Assembly: GCA_020746875.1 (NCBI GenBank)
Contig: JAGTJL010000001.1
Span: forward strand, 1,550,001-1,614,000
Direction of reading: 5' to 3'
Length of the DNA: 64,000 nt
DNA from: Rhexocercosporidium sp. MPI-PUGE-AT-0058
Lineage: Eukaryota > Ascomycota > Leotiomycetes > Helotiales
Program-made: the position numbers and the translations under genes
Shown here: positions 48,814-59,788 of the stretch, piece by piece
Layout: each line of letters begins with the position of its first letter
How positions within the stretch are numbered: the stretch's first letter is position 1
The notes under the pieces: generated by a model
Database searches by the model: none
Told to the model about the DNA's origin: nothing
Seen by the model: only the letters and a program-made list of their open reading frames with translations

Positions 48814-50825
48814 ATGGTCTCTCTCTTATGCAAGTGGCCCCTCCACATCTGCCATCAAATACTAATATACCATAGCTTCAGGCGTTTTGCTACGGCATAA
48901 TCCGCTTTTGCTGAAGTTACCCCCCTACCTGTCCTTTCTCTGCATAGTTGTCGGCGTCGCATGGCTGCTCGTCCTTCCCCTGGACGACTACTCACGAAAA
49001 ACATACATCTCGGAGAACGCACTGCTACCGGGCCAGGTCCATACCTACTTCGCCGGGAGCGACCAGAATGTGTTTCGAGGATACAAGCATGAAGTTGATG
49101 CGCTGGAGGGAAAGAGCAACATTGAGTATGAGATCTAGCTGCGAATGTGGAATGTTAGGCTGATGGGATTATAGAGTTAATGACAAGTTGGAGGAGTTCT
49201 TCAAAGCTTCTGGGCTGAAGGTTGCTAGGCAGAAGTACGAGTACAAATCTGCGGGGGAGACATATTCAGGGGAGAACATCTACGCCATTCTCCACGCCCC
49301 GAGAGGAGATGCCACGGAGGCCATTGTGCTTGTTGGAGCTTGGAAGAACATTGAAGAGGAGAGTAATCGAAGCGGAGTGGCTCTCGTTCTGACTTTGGCC
49401 CGGTATTTCAAGAGGTGGTCTCTTTGGTCCAAGGATATCATTTTCCTGGTTACAGCGGACAGCACGGCTGGACCACAGGCTTGGGTCGACGCCTATCATG
49501 ATACACACCAGTCTCCAGCTATAGAATCTCTTCCACTAAAGAGTGGAGCTTTGCAAGGAGCTGTGGTTATTGACTACCCATTCGATCACCGATTCGAATC
49601 TATCCATGTCGTTTATGATGGAATTAACGGCCAGCTTCCCAACCTGGATCTCTTGAATACCGTGGTATCTATTGCAAGCGGCCAGATGGGTATCGGAGTC
49701 TCTATTCAGAAGATGTGGAAGCACTCAGACAAATACCAAGATAGACTCCAGACTATGCTTCGAGGCATGTTGAAGCAAGGCCTTGGCTACGCATCCGGAC
49801 CTCACAGCAGTTTCATCCCGTACCACGTGGATGCTATTACGTTACAACCATTTGGAGAAGGGTGGCAAGACGAAATGGCTATGGGAAGAGTCATTGAAAG
49901 CACATTCCGAAGTTTGAACAACCTACTGGAGCATCTACATCAGAGCTTCTTCTTTTACCTGCTCATGCAATCCAGTCGCTTCGTCAGTATTGGTACTTAC
50001 CTTCCAAGTGCCATGCTGGTGGCTGTCAACTTTACCATAATGGCTATTTTCCTCTGGATCAAGAGCGGTTCGCCAAAGGGTCTCACGAAAGGATCTTCTG
50101 CGAAGGGAGGGAAGAAGCAATTGGCTTCAGTGAAGGAAGTAAATGTTAAAGCACTCGTCCCAGAGGAAATTGTGACAGTTCGAGAAAGAGAGCTGTTCCT
50201 ACCTCTGGCCGTGGTAGCAGGCCTCCAATTCCTAGGAGTCCTTCCCCTTTTCATCTTCAACCACACACCTCAAAATGTAAGCCTGCCAACTTCTCCCCCA
50301 AAAGATAAATCTAACCTTCACTAGATGCTCCAACCCGTGTTCATCTTCACAGTCATCCTGAACTGCATTCTTCCCTTCCTGCTCTCCAACAGCCTGATCC
50401 ACTACTTCGCCCCAACAGCACAGCAATATACGCTTATAAAGGCTTTCTCCCTCCTCCTACTAGGGATGTTCCTCTCCGCGCTCGCAACCCTCAACTTCTC
50501 CCTCGCATTTTTAGTAGGCCTCTTCTCCGCCCCCTTAACCTACATCCAGCCCCTTCCTAAACACCCCATCATCGCCTTTATCCTCGCCATCCTCTTGACG
50601 CTCCTAGCTCCCACCACGATCGTGCTGGCTGGATCGTGGCACTGGGGATCGAGTATTGGGCAGGTATTGAAGGAGGCCGCGTTTGGGTGGGATGTCTGGG
50701 GTATGAATACGCAGGTTGTGGTTTGGTGTGTTTGGTGGCCGGCTTGGGTTGTGGGTATGATTCTGTTGTTTGGGAAGCCGAGGGTGGAGGGTGTAAAGGG
50801 GAATGTGAATGCTGTGGGGGGGTAG
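48814..50825 (+). CDS. GAA1: GPI transamidase subunit GAA1
   Basis: ER membrane subunit of the complex that attaches GPI anchors. Four exons: 48814-48829, 48882-49125, 49175-50276, 50325-50825 (620 aa). The first coding exon is 16 nt and is joined by a GC-AG intron (donor T|GCAAGT, branch CTAAT, acceptor TTCAG). This is the only arrangement I found that links an ATG in frame to RHNPLLLKLPPYLSFLC. The N-terminal membrane helix is followed by LPLDDYSRKTYISENALLPG. The luminal domain contains ENIYAILHAPRGDATEAIVL, QAWVDAYHD and VVIDYPFDHRFESIHVVYDG. LEHLHQSFFFYLL and several C-terminal membrane helices follow. The family call is firm; the start exon is less certain. Confidence 0.92.
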
Positions 50826-51359
50826 GTGGATGTGTATGTATATAGAGAATGGATGTACCGAGATTGTGAGCATGGTTGTCTAGCTTTGAGTAATACTTGT
50901 TGAAATCCCAATTTGAAAAGTCGTACATATTTCCTAAAGGGTACTGAGGGCATTTTGGTGTTCTCTGCGCGTCAAAAGTCAACTGAAAGTGCGGTATTTT
51001 CCTCGCTACTTTGCGAAGCTGGCTTTGATCCCCTGTTGGAGGCATGTACAACATCCCTCAAGATCTACATCAGCACTGGCCAGTCACAATTCATATTAGA
51101 GTGGCCTCCAGAAAGCTGGCTGGGAATCTAACTGTCGTGTTCAGAACTTACTTGTTTATTAACCAGTCATGCATCCAAACCACTGCAAGGTAACATCAAC
51201 AAGAAGGCTCTCGTAGAATTTGTTTTAATTACAAATGTCAACCCAATGCCGCAATGACAAGGTATCTCATTCGTAACGACAAATGCCTGTTTCATGCTCA
51301 GAGATCTATTGTACATCCCAGCCAGTTGTCATCATGCCCAGACGCCATGCCATGCCAAA
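50826..51359. other. Convergent 3' region between GAA1 and RPN9
   Basis: About 534 bp separating two convergent stop codons, presumably both 3' UTRs. No gene or repeat recognised. Confidence 0.5.
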
Positions 51360-52601
51360 TCAAGCGGCCCAAACATCCTGACCCTTCGACTCGATCCAGT
51401 TCCCAAGTTGGTTGACGCTCGAATCCCATTCCTGAAGTCTTAATCGCATATTATCGATTTGCTTCATGTCCAACACCTTAGGCTGAACCCAGTTGATTCG
51501 CGCGATCTCATCCACCTGGTCGATGCTTCCTCTCAACAATCCCAAGCTCAATGCCTTCATGATCAAGTGCTCAATCTCATCAGGTCGAACCTTGGTCTCT
51601 TCGGCGATGGTGCGGAAAGACATCTCACGGTCGTGAGGAGGTCTGCGGAAAACGGTCTCGGTCAAAGCAGCCAGGTAAATCTTCTGTCTCAATCCATCAC
51701 GGTGTTCTGCAAGGAGGGTGTTGGAGGAAATGTGGCCAGCAAGAACATCGTACGCAGCAAGATCTCCACGGTTGAATGCGAACAGGAGCTCGTACAACCA
51801 AGTATCGTCCTTCTTCAAGTCGTTGAGGATTGGATGTAGCAGCAGTTCACCGAAGTTGTAAATAGTATCTGAGACTAGAGCGGCGATAGCAAGATCGTAA
51901 GCCCGGCTTCTACGCTCGGCGGGTGACAAATCAGTGACTTCGATACACGCAAGGTAGAGGAGGGCATTTCGGTAGTATGAGGCAAAGTCGAGTTTAGACT
52001 GCGTTTGTTAGCTAGGCATTTATTCCCTGGCGGTGTTGACAAACCTGGTAGTATTCGGCGTTGACACGGTAGAATGCTGCATGCACAATCGTCTCCACAG
52101 AGTCGAAATTATCCAATATCTTCTCCGACTTGTCCAAATCCTTTCTTGCACCCTCCAAATCCTTCAATTCAAGCTTCACTGTGGCTACAGCAACGGTGGC
52201 ATAGACGTAGGCATCCTGAGAGTTGGGGTTGTTGACTTTGTTTGCCGCTGCAGTAAGGAAAGACAGACGCTCTTCACTAGCTGCGAACCCATTTAGCTGA
52301 AGTTCAGGGCTTCCAGATATATATTCCTACCTTTGCATTGCGAAGCTGCGCTCAAGGCCAGGGTAACAAGCTTGAGTTGGTTGATCTTGTCGGCGAAAGT
52401 GAGGATAAAGGTCTTGTAGAAGGCTAATCGTTGAGGGGCACTCTCTTTGTGGTTGAAGAATTGAATGAGGGTATCGGTCAACTGGTGCCACAGCTTGCGC
52501 TCCCAAAGATCTTCGAACTCAAGATACAGATGTTGTAGCTCGGCAGGGGCATTATCCCTCTGTTCCTCCAAGAAGCCGGGGATGTCGACGTTGTTGCTCA
52601 T
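51360..52601 (-). CDS. RPN9: 26S proteasome regulatory subunit RPN9 (PSMD13)
   Basis: Lid subunit of the 19S regulatory particle, needed for lid assembly. Three exons: 52601-52331, 52280-52045, 51998-51360 (381 aa), in frame. The N-terminal helical repeats contain LQHLYLEFEDLWERKLWHQL and LKLEMKDLEGA-like sequence (LKLELKDLEGARKDLDKSEK in fact). The PCI domain has YDLAIAALVSDTIYNFGELL and LGLLRGSIDQVDEIARINWV, ending in SKGQDVWAA. ATG 52601 gives the family N-terminus; longer in-frame sequence upstream has no family match. It is divergent from the complex I gene, 349 bp away. Confidence 0.95.
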
Positions 52602-52950
52602 AGCTGCGCAGGACAAAGAAGGGTATTTCTGTGTCTGCTTGGAAGATAGCCTCAGCTCGCAGTGCAGGAGACCAAACAGTAAAGTCTGGGTGGGAGGTGA
52701 GTTGAGGAAAAGGTGGTAAAGTTGAAAATTGGATGTTGATGTTCGCTCAACCACCACCAGGCTGGGAGTTCGCGCGTGTACCTGGAAGCCTTTTGGCGGA
52801 GCTGCTCTGCTTGGCTCCCCGCTAAGCCTTCGCGAGGTTAGCGGTACTATACTTCAGAGCAGCTCCAGTTGACCAGGGTCGACTACAACCTCAATCGCAC
52901 CTCTCTTCCACCTCGACGACAGTCAATTGATTTCGAGCACAACCGCAACG
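52602..52950. promoter_or_regulatory. Divergent promoter between RPN9 and complex I subunit gene
   Basis: This 349-bp gap must serve both genes. I looked for the yeast proteasome PACE element (GGTGGCAAA) and did not see it. A GC-rich stretch near 52780-52840 (TTGGCGGAGCTGCTCTGC) is the only compositional feature. Confidence 0.5.
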
Positions 52951-54522
52951 ATGCAGAAGTCCTGCAGTCCGTCGAGTATGAATGGTCTCCGGACTGCCGT
53001 GCGGCTGGGGCGAAGCTCTGCCAGCAACACCCCTCTCAGACGGCACATCAGCGATGTTACTATCACGAGAACGGGCAAACCAATCATTCGGACGCAGGGT
53101 GGCAGGTCAGTACTTCTCTTGTTGGATCAATTGGGAAGTCTTCTAACTTGTGTTATTATAGGTCGTCTCTTGGAGGTAAATGGAAGGGCATACGACTGCT
53201 AGAGCGCTGGGCTGATCATGCTTATTAGGACACACTGTGACGGTCTTCGGTGCAACGGGATTTCTAGGACGATATATTGTCAACAGACTTGGTGCGATAC
53301 CCACGATACTGTGACTGGAGTGCTTGGGGACTGACACCTGGGAAAATAGCCAGGCAAGGATGTACAGTCATTATTCCTTACCGCGAGGAAATGGCCAAAC
53401 GCCATTTGAAGGTTGCAGGAGATTTGGGGCGGGTTGTATTCATGGTAGGATTGAGCGGTCTTTGGAGAGGAGATTTTGCTGAGTTGTTATTCAGGAATAT
53501 GACCTCAGAAACACGGAATCCCTTGAAGAGAGTGTTAGACATTCCGATGTTGTCTACAATCTTGTTGGGCGGACGTACCCTACAAAGTATGTTTGAATAT
53601 ATATATATATATGGGAGGCGGCCTTCTGACAGTTTCAGGAACTTCGACCTCGAGGATGTCCATGTTGAAGGTGCTGAGAGAATCGCGGAAGCCGTTGCCA
53701 AATACGATGTTGACCGATTTATTCACGTCTCCTCATACAACGCCAATGTCAACTCTTCTTCGGAATTCTTCGCAACAAAGGTCAGCAGGAATTACAGCAA
53801 GAGGTCTATCAGTGCTAACTTCATTTCAGGGGCGTGGCGAGGCTGTAGTGCGTAGCATCTTCCCAGAAACCACTATCGTCCGGCCCGCTCCTCTTTTCGG
53901 ATTTGAGGATAGATTGCTCCACAAGCTTGCTGGTGTAACAAACGTCCTTACTTCGAATCACATGCAAGAACGGTACTGGCCTGTTCATGTAAGTCTGACA
54001 CAGTTCAGGATGTCTTCCAAGCTAACACGAGTCATAGGCCATTGATGTTGGTGAAGCGCTCGAGAAGATGCTCCACGATGACAGCACTGCTGAACAGACT
54101 TATGAGCTTTACGGCCCAAAGAACTACTCAACAGCGGAGATTGCTGAGTTGGTAGACAAGGAAATCATCAAGCATCGCCGTCACATCAACCTTCCTAAAT
54201 CCATCCTGAAGCCAGCTGCTGGCCTCTTGAATAAAGCTCTTTGGTGGCCCGTCATCTCTGCCGATGAGGTCGAGAGAGAATTCATCGATCAACACATTGA
54301 TCCATCCGCGAAGACATTCAAGGACCTCGGAATCGAGCCAGCTGAGCTCAGCAGTCTTACTTTCCATTACCTAGTAAGTAAATACTCTCTTGAAAGCGAA
54401 CCACTTTCTGACTTTCTTTGTAGCAAGGATATCGAAGTGCTGCTTTCTACGACTTGCCGCCTGCGACAGAACGTGAGAAGAGGGAAGAGAAGAAGTATCT
54501 ACACGTTCTTGACGACCAATAG
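52951..54522 (+). CDS. NADH:ubiquinone oxidoreductase 39/40-kDa subunit (NDUFA9 homologue)
   Basis: Accessory subunit of mitochondrial complex I with an atypical short-chain dehydrogenase fold that binds NADPH. Nine exons: 52951-53105, 53162-53175, 53229-53291, 53350-53444, 53495-53586, 53639-53780, 53830-53988, 54038-54373, 54424-54522 (384 aa). A basic presequence is followed by the dinucleotide-binding motif VTVFGATGFLGRYIVNRL (GxxGxxG at residues 64-70). VIIPYREEMAKRHLKVAGDL, RFIHVSSYNAN and TIVRPAPLFGFEDRLLHKLA follow. Exon 2 is just 14 nt. An AT dinucleotide run sits in intron 5. A second in-frame ATG at 52978 is possible. Confidence 0.95.
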
Positions 54523-54845
54523 AGTAAATGGTCTTTTTTGGCGTAGATGTAAACTGGACTAGCATTTGTACATATCAAAACCTTGAACTTGACAGTGACT
54601 TCCTTGGAACAAGAAACACTCAGTGATTAAAATGTCCCATAAAATGCCAAATATAAAGAACATATCTTCTACATCTAATCAATCTGATTTTGTAACCAAT
54701 GTCTTGAATCATCCTCCTACGTAGCCAAATTTCGCCCCTGAATATCCAGCGGGGGCCAACAGCCAACTCGGCAAATTTTCTCGCCAAAGCTGGCCCCTCA
54801 GATCCATGACAGCGCAACTCACAACACCACCAAATACACCAAAAA
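54523..54845. other. Intergenic between complex I subunit and EFM5 genes
   Basis: A 323-bp gap between two + strand genes, containing the upstream 3' UTR and the EFM5 promoter. Nothing else recognised. Confidence 0.5.
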
Positions 54846-55945
54846 ATGGATGACACAGATGAAGACGAGACCCCGTACCCACCCCTCCTCATATCTCAGA
54901 AGACTTCGCTGACCAATCTAGAATGCTCTCGGGTTCCGCACTCTCAGCCCTGAAAGAATTCTACGCCGAGCGCGACGCCCGCGAGAAGCAGTTCGAGGAT
55001 CTGAAAGCTGAAGCTGAGAAGAATGCTACGTCTTCTGTGCCGCTGAGTATGGATGCGTTTGCGGAGGATTGGAATGAATCTCAGTTCTGGGTGCGTTGCC
55101 CCACTCCAGAATCCTGTTCCCCAGCTGCATCTCAAGTGTTCAGAGCGGACATGTCATGCTGAGTGGGTGAGTGCTGTGGCTGATGGTTTTGATTCATGCA
55201 CAGTATTCCGACGAGACTGCGAAAGCACTTGCTGAGGAGCTACTTGTTGGTGCTGGGTCTGGTACGAGTATTGCCGTTGTATCGACGCCGAGTGTGTTTG
55301 TTCAGTTGAAGAACATCTTGGTGTGTACTTCCCTCCTCCATCTTCCTTTCCATCCCAGGTCGAGACTGATAGTACTTAGGCTGCGAGTGGCAAAGAGGAG
55401 AACGAGAAACCAAAGCTATGGCTATTAGAGTTCGATAAAAGATTCGAGGTCTTTCCGGAGTTCATATTCTACGATTTCAAGAATCCTTTGAAATTGCCAC
55501 GTGAGTAACATATATGATGATGGTGCTAGAAGGAGGGAGCGCTAATGGAATACAATGAATTGTAGCGGATATGAAGGCGAGTGTAGATCACATTATCTGC
55601 GATCCTCCGTTCTTGAGCGAAGACTGCCAGACCAAAGGTATAAAATTCTACTTGTGACTTTGTTGGGATTGGCTAAGTTCATCTGCAGCTGCTATGACGG
55701 TACGATGGCTGTCAAAATCCTGGGGAGCTGCGCCAGAGAAGAGATCTACGGACTCAAGACTCATTCTCTGCACTGGAGAGCGGATGGAAACTCTCATCAA
55801 CAAGCTTTACCGTCCGCAGGGTATTGCAACTACAACCTTTGAACCTGCTCATTCTAAGGGCTTGAGCAATGAATTCTTCTGCTACGCGAATTTCGAATGC
55901 AAGAAGTGGAAGTGGAAAGAGGATCAGGATGGTTCTAAATCTTGA
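54846..55945 (+). CDS. EFM5: EFM5-type eEF1A lysine N-methyltransferase
   Basis: S-adenosylmethionine-dependent enzyme of the class once annotated as N6-adenine methyltransferases; yeast EFM5 methylates elongation factor 1A. Six exons: 54846-54874, 54922-55090, 55204-55320, 55380-55500, 55566-55637, 55689-55945 (254 aa). LSGSALSALKEFYAERDARE and DAFAEDWNESQFWYSDETAK are characteristic. The DPPF catalytic motif (D158-F161) is in HIICDPPFLSEDCQTK. YDFKNPLKLP and LILCTGERMETLINKLY complete the fold. It is convergent with UBP8, with about 220 bp between stops. Confidence 0.93.
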
Positions 55946-56164
55946 TAATGTATGTCATGGTATGGAATTCAAGAAGGCTCTGATAGCCAATCTCTGTAAC
56001 GTACAAGAGGCAGCCGTGAGGTACGGCAACCGTAAATCATGCTATTGTGACCATGATGCTGGGCTCTCATCGCCTGGGTATTGTTACATCCGACCCAATG
56101 TGAATAACGCCTAAAATGCATATCCATCCATTTCTACATTGGAAAATAACGCCGTGCTTCCCTT

Positions 56165-58075
56165 TCATGCCAATGATTGTATGACGTAGAATAAAATGAA
56201 CGCCTCAGAATTCAGTACGTCTGACTTTGATGCCAATGTGACATTGTGGTCATTGAACTTGAACCACTGAAGATGTGTCAGCCTGAGATTCTCCGTTTGG
56301 ACAAAGATGCACCTACCTGGTTGCCAACGCGCGAGTACGAGATGTAGTGACCTATGCAAATTAGTCATATGGTAGTGCCGTTGTTTGACTACAACTTACC
56401 TGTTTCCAGGTTGCCAACATGAACAACCACACTTTGAAGTTCATAGGTACAGCCTCTTGCCAGCTCCGGATTCTGCTTGGGATCTTGACCTCGAGCTCGG
56501 TTTGTGTAAGGGTACATGTCGAGCTTAAGCGGGAAAGAAACCTTGGTCTCGATCTTCGAAGCAGAACCATTGCTTTGCTTGAAGCGCTGTCAAACATGTC
56601 AGTAGGAAGTTGAGAAAAATGCAAGACGCAAAGCTACCTTCAGTTGGAGAGAAAGGACATTAGGTAGACTCTTGATGCTTGATAGCTTCTTGGCTTCCTT
56701 TGTTCCACAATTGTGACATGTGTATTCACAACGCTCTGCTTGCTTGTATTCTGCCTCAAGACATCGTTTTACACTTAATCCAGTAGTCTTAATGCTTTTC
56801 TTCTTCGATAGAACATCAAGCCCAAGACTGAGATCCATGAATTGTTGCACAGAGGTTCTAACTTCGCCACAACCTTGGCATGTGATAGTACTCTGTGTGC
56901 GACCGTAGAATGTCTGGTGAACGATACAATTACAGCTTGAGTCAGGTCTTGCACGCTTGGGTGATGGAGCACCGTCCTCCAATGCCTGTTTGTGGGCGTT
57001 GGCATTGATTTCGTGAAGCTCCTCAGTCAAGAATTGAAAGAATTCATGTGCGTCTTGCTCTTTGTTGCTTGCAAGTTCCTCATATGCCTTCCGTTTTGAC
57101 ATCCAGAAGCAGGCAAGCATGTTATGAGCTGAATATCCAACTGTCTCTGGTTGTGCATGGAATGCCTGGAACATCTCATCCATTGCACATGCTACGCAGT
57201 TCTTTCGAGTGCATTCGGAACTGCGGTGACCGTCGCCCAGATGGAAGTTTCGGAGTAGGGGATTCTGCATCAAGCTCTGGAGAATGACATTCATGTAGCA
57301 CGTAGCCCCCATATTATAGATTCCCCGTATACCGCTAGCACGGCAAGGTGTGTTGTTCGTATTTACGGACATGAGCTGCGAGTCTTCTTTTGAAGCATCG
57401 GTAAACAGGTCGTCTAATTTTCGCTTCCGTGCTATTCACCGTAGAGTTAGTGTATAGATCTCGTAAATGACACGGCAGTAAGAAGTCAAATCTGCCACTT
57501 ACAAGAGAAACTTCCTGTGCCGAGCTTACGCAATCTTAGATCCTCAAGAGTTGGGTCAAACACAAAATCGTTGCACATCTGGCAGAAGAGGTAGCCATTT
57601 CTGGACTCGACATCTAGGAGAGTTAGTTTCGGCGACTTCCGGATCTGCACTGTAATGGCACATACAGAACCGATGCTTGGTTTCCATTCCATGCTCGATA
57701 CGACCGGATGCTGTTGTCGTGGCCGAACATTGGAGGCAGAGGTAGTTCGGTGTGAGAGTCGTGAGTGGCTGCCCATTGGAGGCTTTGGATGTTTGGGGTA
57801 TAATCGGCGTGGTATCAGAGACCACACACATACAAGTCCTGTAATTACGTATAGTGTTCTCTAGAATATCAACGGGTCCTTCCAAGAGGATGCGTACATG
57901 TTCTAAGGGGTCGAGTTAGCATGCTAGCATGTAGTGTGAGGCAAGGCTGTGGGACTGGCAGCCCAGCGTTGAAATTGGAGAACCCACCACAGCCAAAGTG
58001 AGGCAGGCCTTGCTGAGCAGGTTTGATTTTTGGGACTCTGGGCGACGCCGGCGTCACGGGCCGTGAAGAACCCAT
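56165..58075 (-). CDS. UBP8: SAGA-complex ubiquitin protease UBP8
   Basis: Catalytic subunit of the SAGA deubiquitination module, removing ubiquitin from histone H2B. Seven exons: 58075-57988, 57902-57666, 57613-57503, 57431-56638, 56586-56400, 56351-56317, 56266-56165 (517 aa). The N-terminal ZnF-UBP (FGCEHVRILL, YLCLQCS, HGMETKHRF, YLFCQMCNDFVFDPTLEDLR) anchors the module through Sgf11/Sus1 partners. The USP domain has its catalytic Cys in YNMGATCYMNVILQSLMQNP (C190), a zinc site (CEYTCHNCGTKEAKKL), and its catalytic His in HYISYSRVGNQ (H474). Splices keep the frame throughout. Confidence 0.95.
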
Positions 58076-58341
58076 GTTGTCAGTGGTTTGACGGACTTCA
58101 ACTCGTGAGAGTTGGAGTTGGAGTTGGAGATGGATGCTGAAGCCTCGAGGTTTGGCTCATAAATCTAATCTGGCTGTCAGAGGTCCAGCCAATCAGCGGC
58201 AGGGTGCTCAGCCGAGGCAGGGGCTAGGGGCTACATCGCATTCACCCGCCAGAGAGCCGAAGGGAACTGTTGACCTTTCGTTAACATCAACACTGTCCAA
58301 ATACCATGCCAGCAGCACCTCGTGTTGCAACTATCACAAGA
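58076..58341. promoter_or_regulatory. Divergent promoter between UBP8 and LACTB2-like gene
   Basis: A 266-bp gap between divergent starts. A GTTGGA direct repeat (four units with small changes) lies at about 58109-58129. Confidence 0.4.
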
Positions 58342-59788
58342 ATGGCTACGCAGTTGGTACCGTTGCAGGATGTGGAGAGATTAAGCATGTCTGTTATTCG
58401 AGTGCTTGGAGGAAACCCGGGGAAGGTAAGCCACTGTTTCGATTTCAAACTTCACGTCATCTGTCAGCTTTTCGCATTCCGCGTCTTCAGCGGGTTGAGA
58501 ATTCATTCTTGGGTTTGCCCCTGGTCAGGTTTTTCTGCGATTTCTCTTTAGCTTTGGTTAGGGCTCCTGTCTTGTAGGTTAGACCGAGCTCCAGTAATTC
58601 TTTTCGACGCAGCTAGTCGACCCAGTTTTGATGTCTCAATACACCAGATAACGTTTTCCCTTTGAGCATCTTTTGTGGCTTTGCAGGCATTTATGTAGTA
58701 GTGCTGCAAGAGCCCGCCATTTGAACTTGAAAGGCTGCCCAAGAAGGCTGTCTAGAAAGCTCTTGGCACAACTGCCTAAAGTCATATTCCCAGTCCGGTT
58801 CATTTGGTTGTTTATTATTGTGGTTATGTGCCCTACTTCACTCTGTTCATTGCACACTACACACCGTTTCTCCCGGTAGCCATGCTATGATCCTTGAACC
58901 TATTCATCATTGAAATCCCGAGACGTCATCACTGACCCAGACCGTAGTTTACATTACAAGGTACCCTGACATCTGACATATATCATCATGAGGCTCTTCT
59001 TTCTGACGACCCCAGGTTCGAACACGTACATTGTTGGTACTGGACGGCAGCGGCTTCTCATCGATACCGGAGAAGGCAAACCCGCTTGGATTGCCTCCCT
59101 AAAGGACATCCTTCAAAAAGAAAACGCAACAGTCACCAAAGCTATCATCACTCACTGGCATCATGACCACCAAGGCGGAATCAAGCATTTGCTGGAGTAC
59201 TCGCCATCAACCAGCATTTACAAGAACCAGCCAGACGACGGACAGCTTGATATTCAAGATGGCCAGCTGTTTCAAGTGGAGGGTGCATCGTTAAAGGCGG
59301 TCTTCTCGCCTGGCCATACCCAAGATCATATGGCCTTGGTACTCGAGGAGGAGGATGCTATGTTCACTGGCGATAATGTGCTCGGCCATGGAACCGCCGT
59401 CTTCGAAGATCTGCGAGTATATCTCAAAAGTCTAGAGTACATGATAGCTAAGTTCCGAGGACGAGCCTATCCCGGGCACGGCGCAGTTCTCGAGGATGGC
59501 CCAGGCAAAATCGTGGAGTACGTCAAACATAGACAACTCCGAGAGGACCAAGTGATCCAGGTTCTGAAGTCCTCGAAATCATCACCAGGTGTTGAGGCAT
59601 CGAGCGATCCTGATGATTGGACCTCGATGGAGATCGTCAAAGTCATCTACAAAGACGTTCCCGAGAATCTTCATCTACCTGCGAATGGCGGTATCTTGCA
59701 GATCCTTCGAAAGCTCGAGGAGGAGGGGAAAGTCGGAGAGGATACAAAGTCGGAGAGATGGAGCATCAAGAATCGTGCCGTGTTGTGA
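58342..59788 (+). CDS. LACTB2-like metallo-beta-lactamase hydrolase; 5' structure uncertain
   Basis: Zinc hydrolase of the metallo-beta-lactamase fold; LACTB2 is a mitochondrial single-strand endoribonuclease, while fungal relatives are often annotated in polyketide release. The main frame 58988-59788 has IIVGTG-like start sequence (NTYIVGTGRQRLLIDTGEG), the zinc motif ITHWHHDHQGG, FSPGHTQDHMALVLEEEDAM, FTGDNVLGHGTAVFEDL and YPGHGAVLEDGP. The family N-terminus (QDVERLSMSVIRVLGGNPGK) is encoded separately at 58342-58425, followed by donor GTAAGC. No single intron joins the two in frame, so either a microexon is missing in the 562-bp gap, the gene is disrupted, or translation starts at ATG 58988 (266 aa). 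Confidence 0.75.

Noticed and set aside
52602..52757. N-terminal extension of RPN9
   Set aside because: In-frame upstream sequence exists, but the family begins at MSNNVDIPGFLEEQ and the extension is low-complexity promoter-like sequence.
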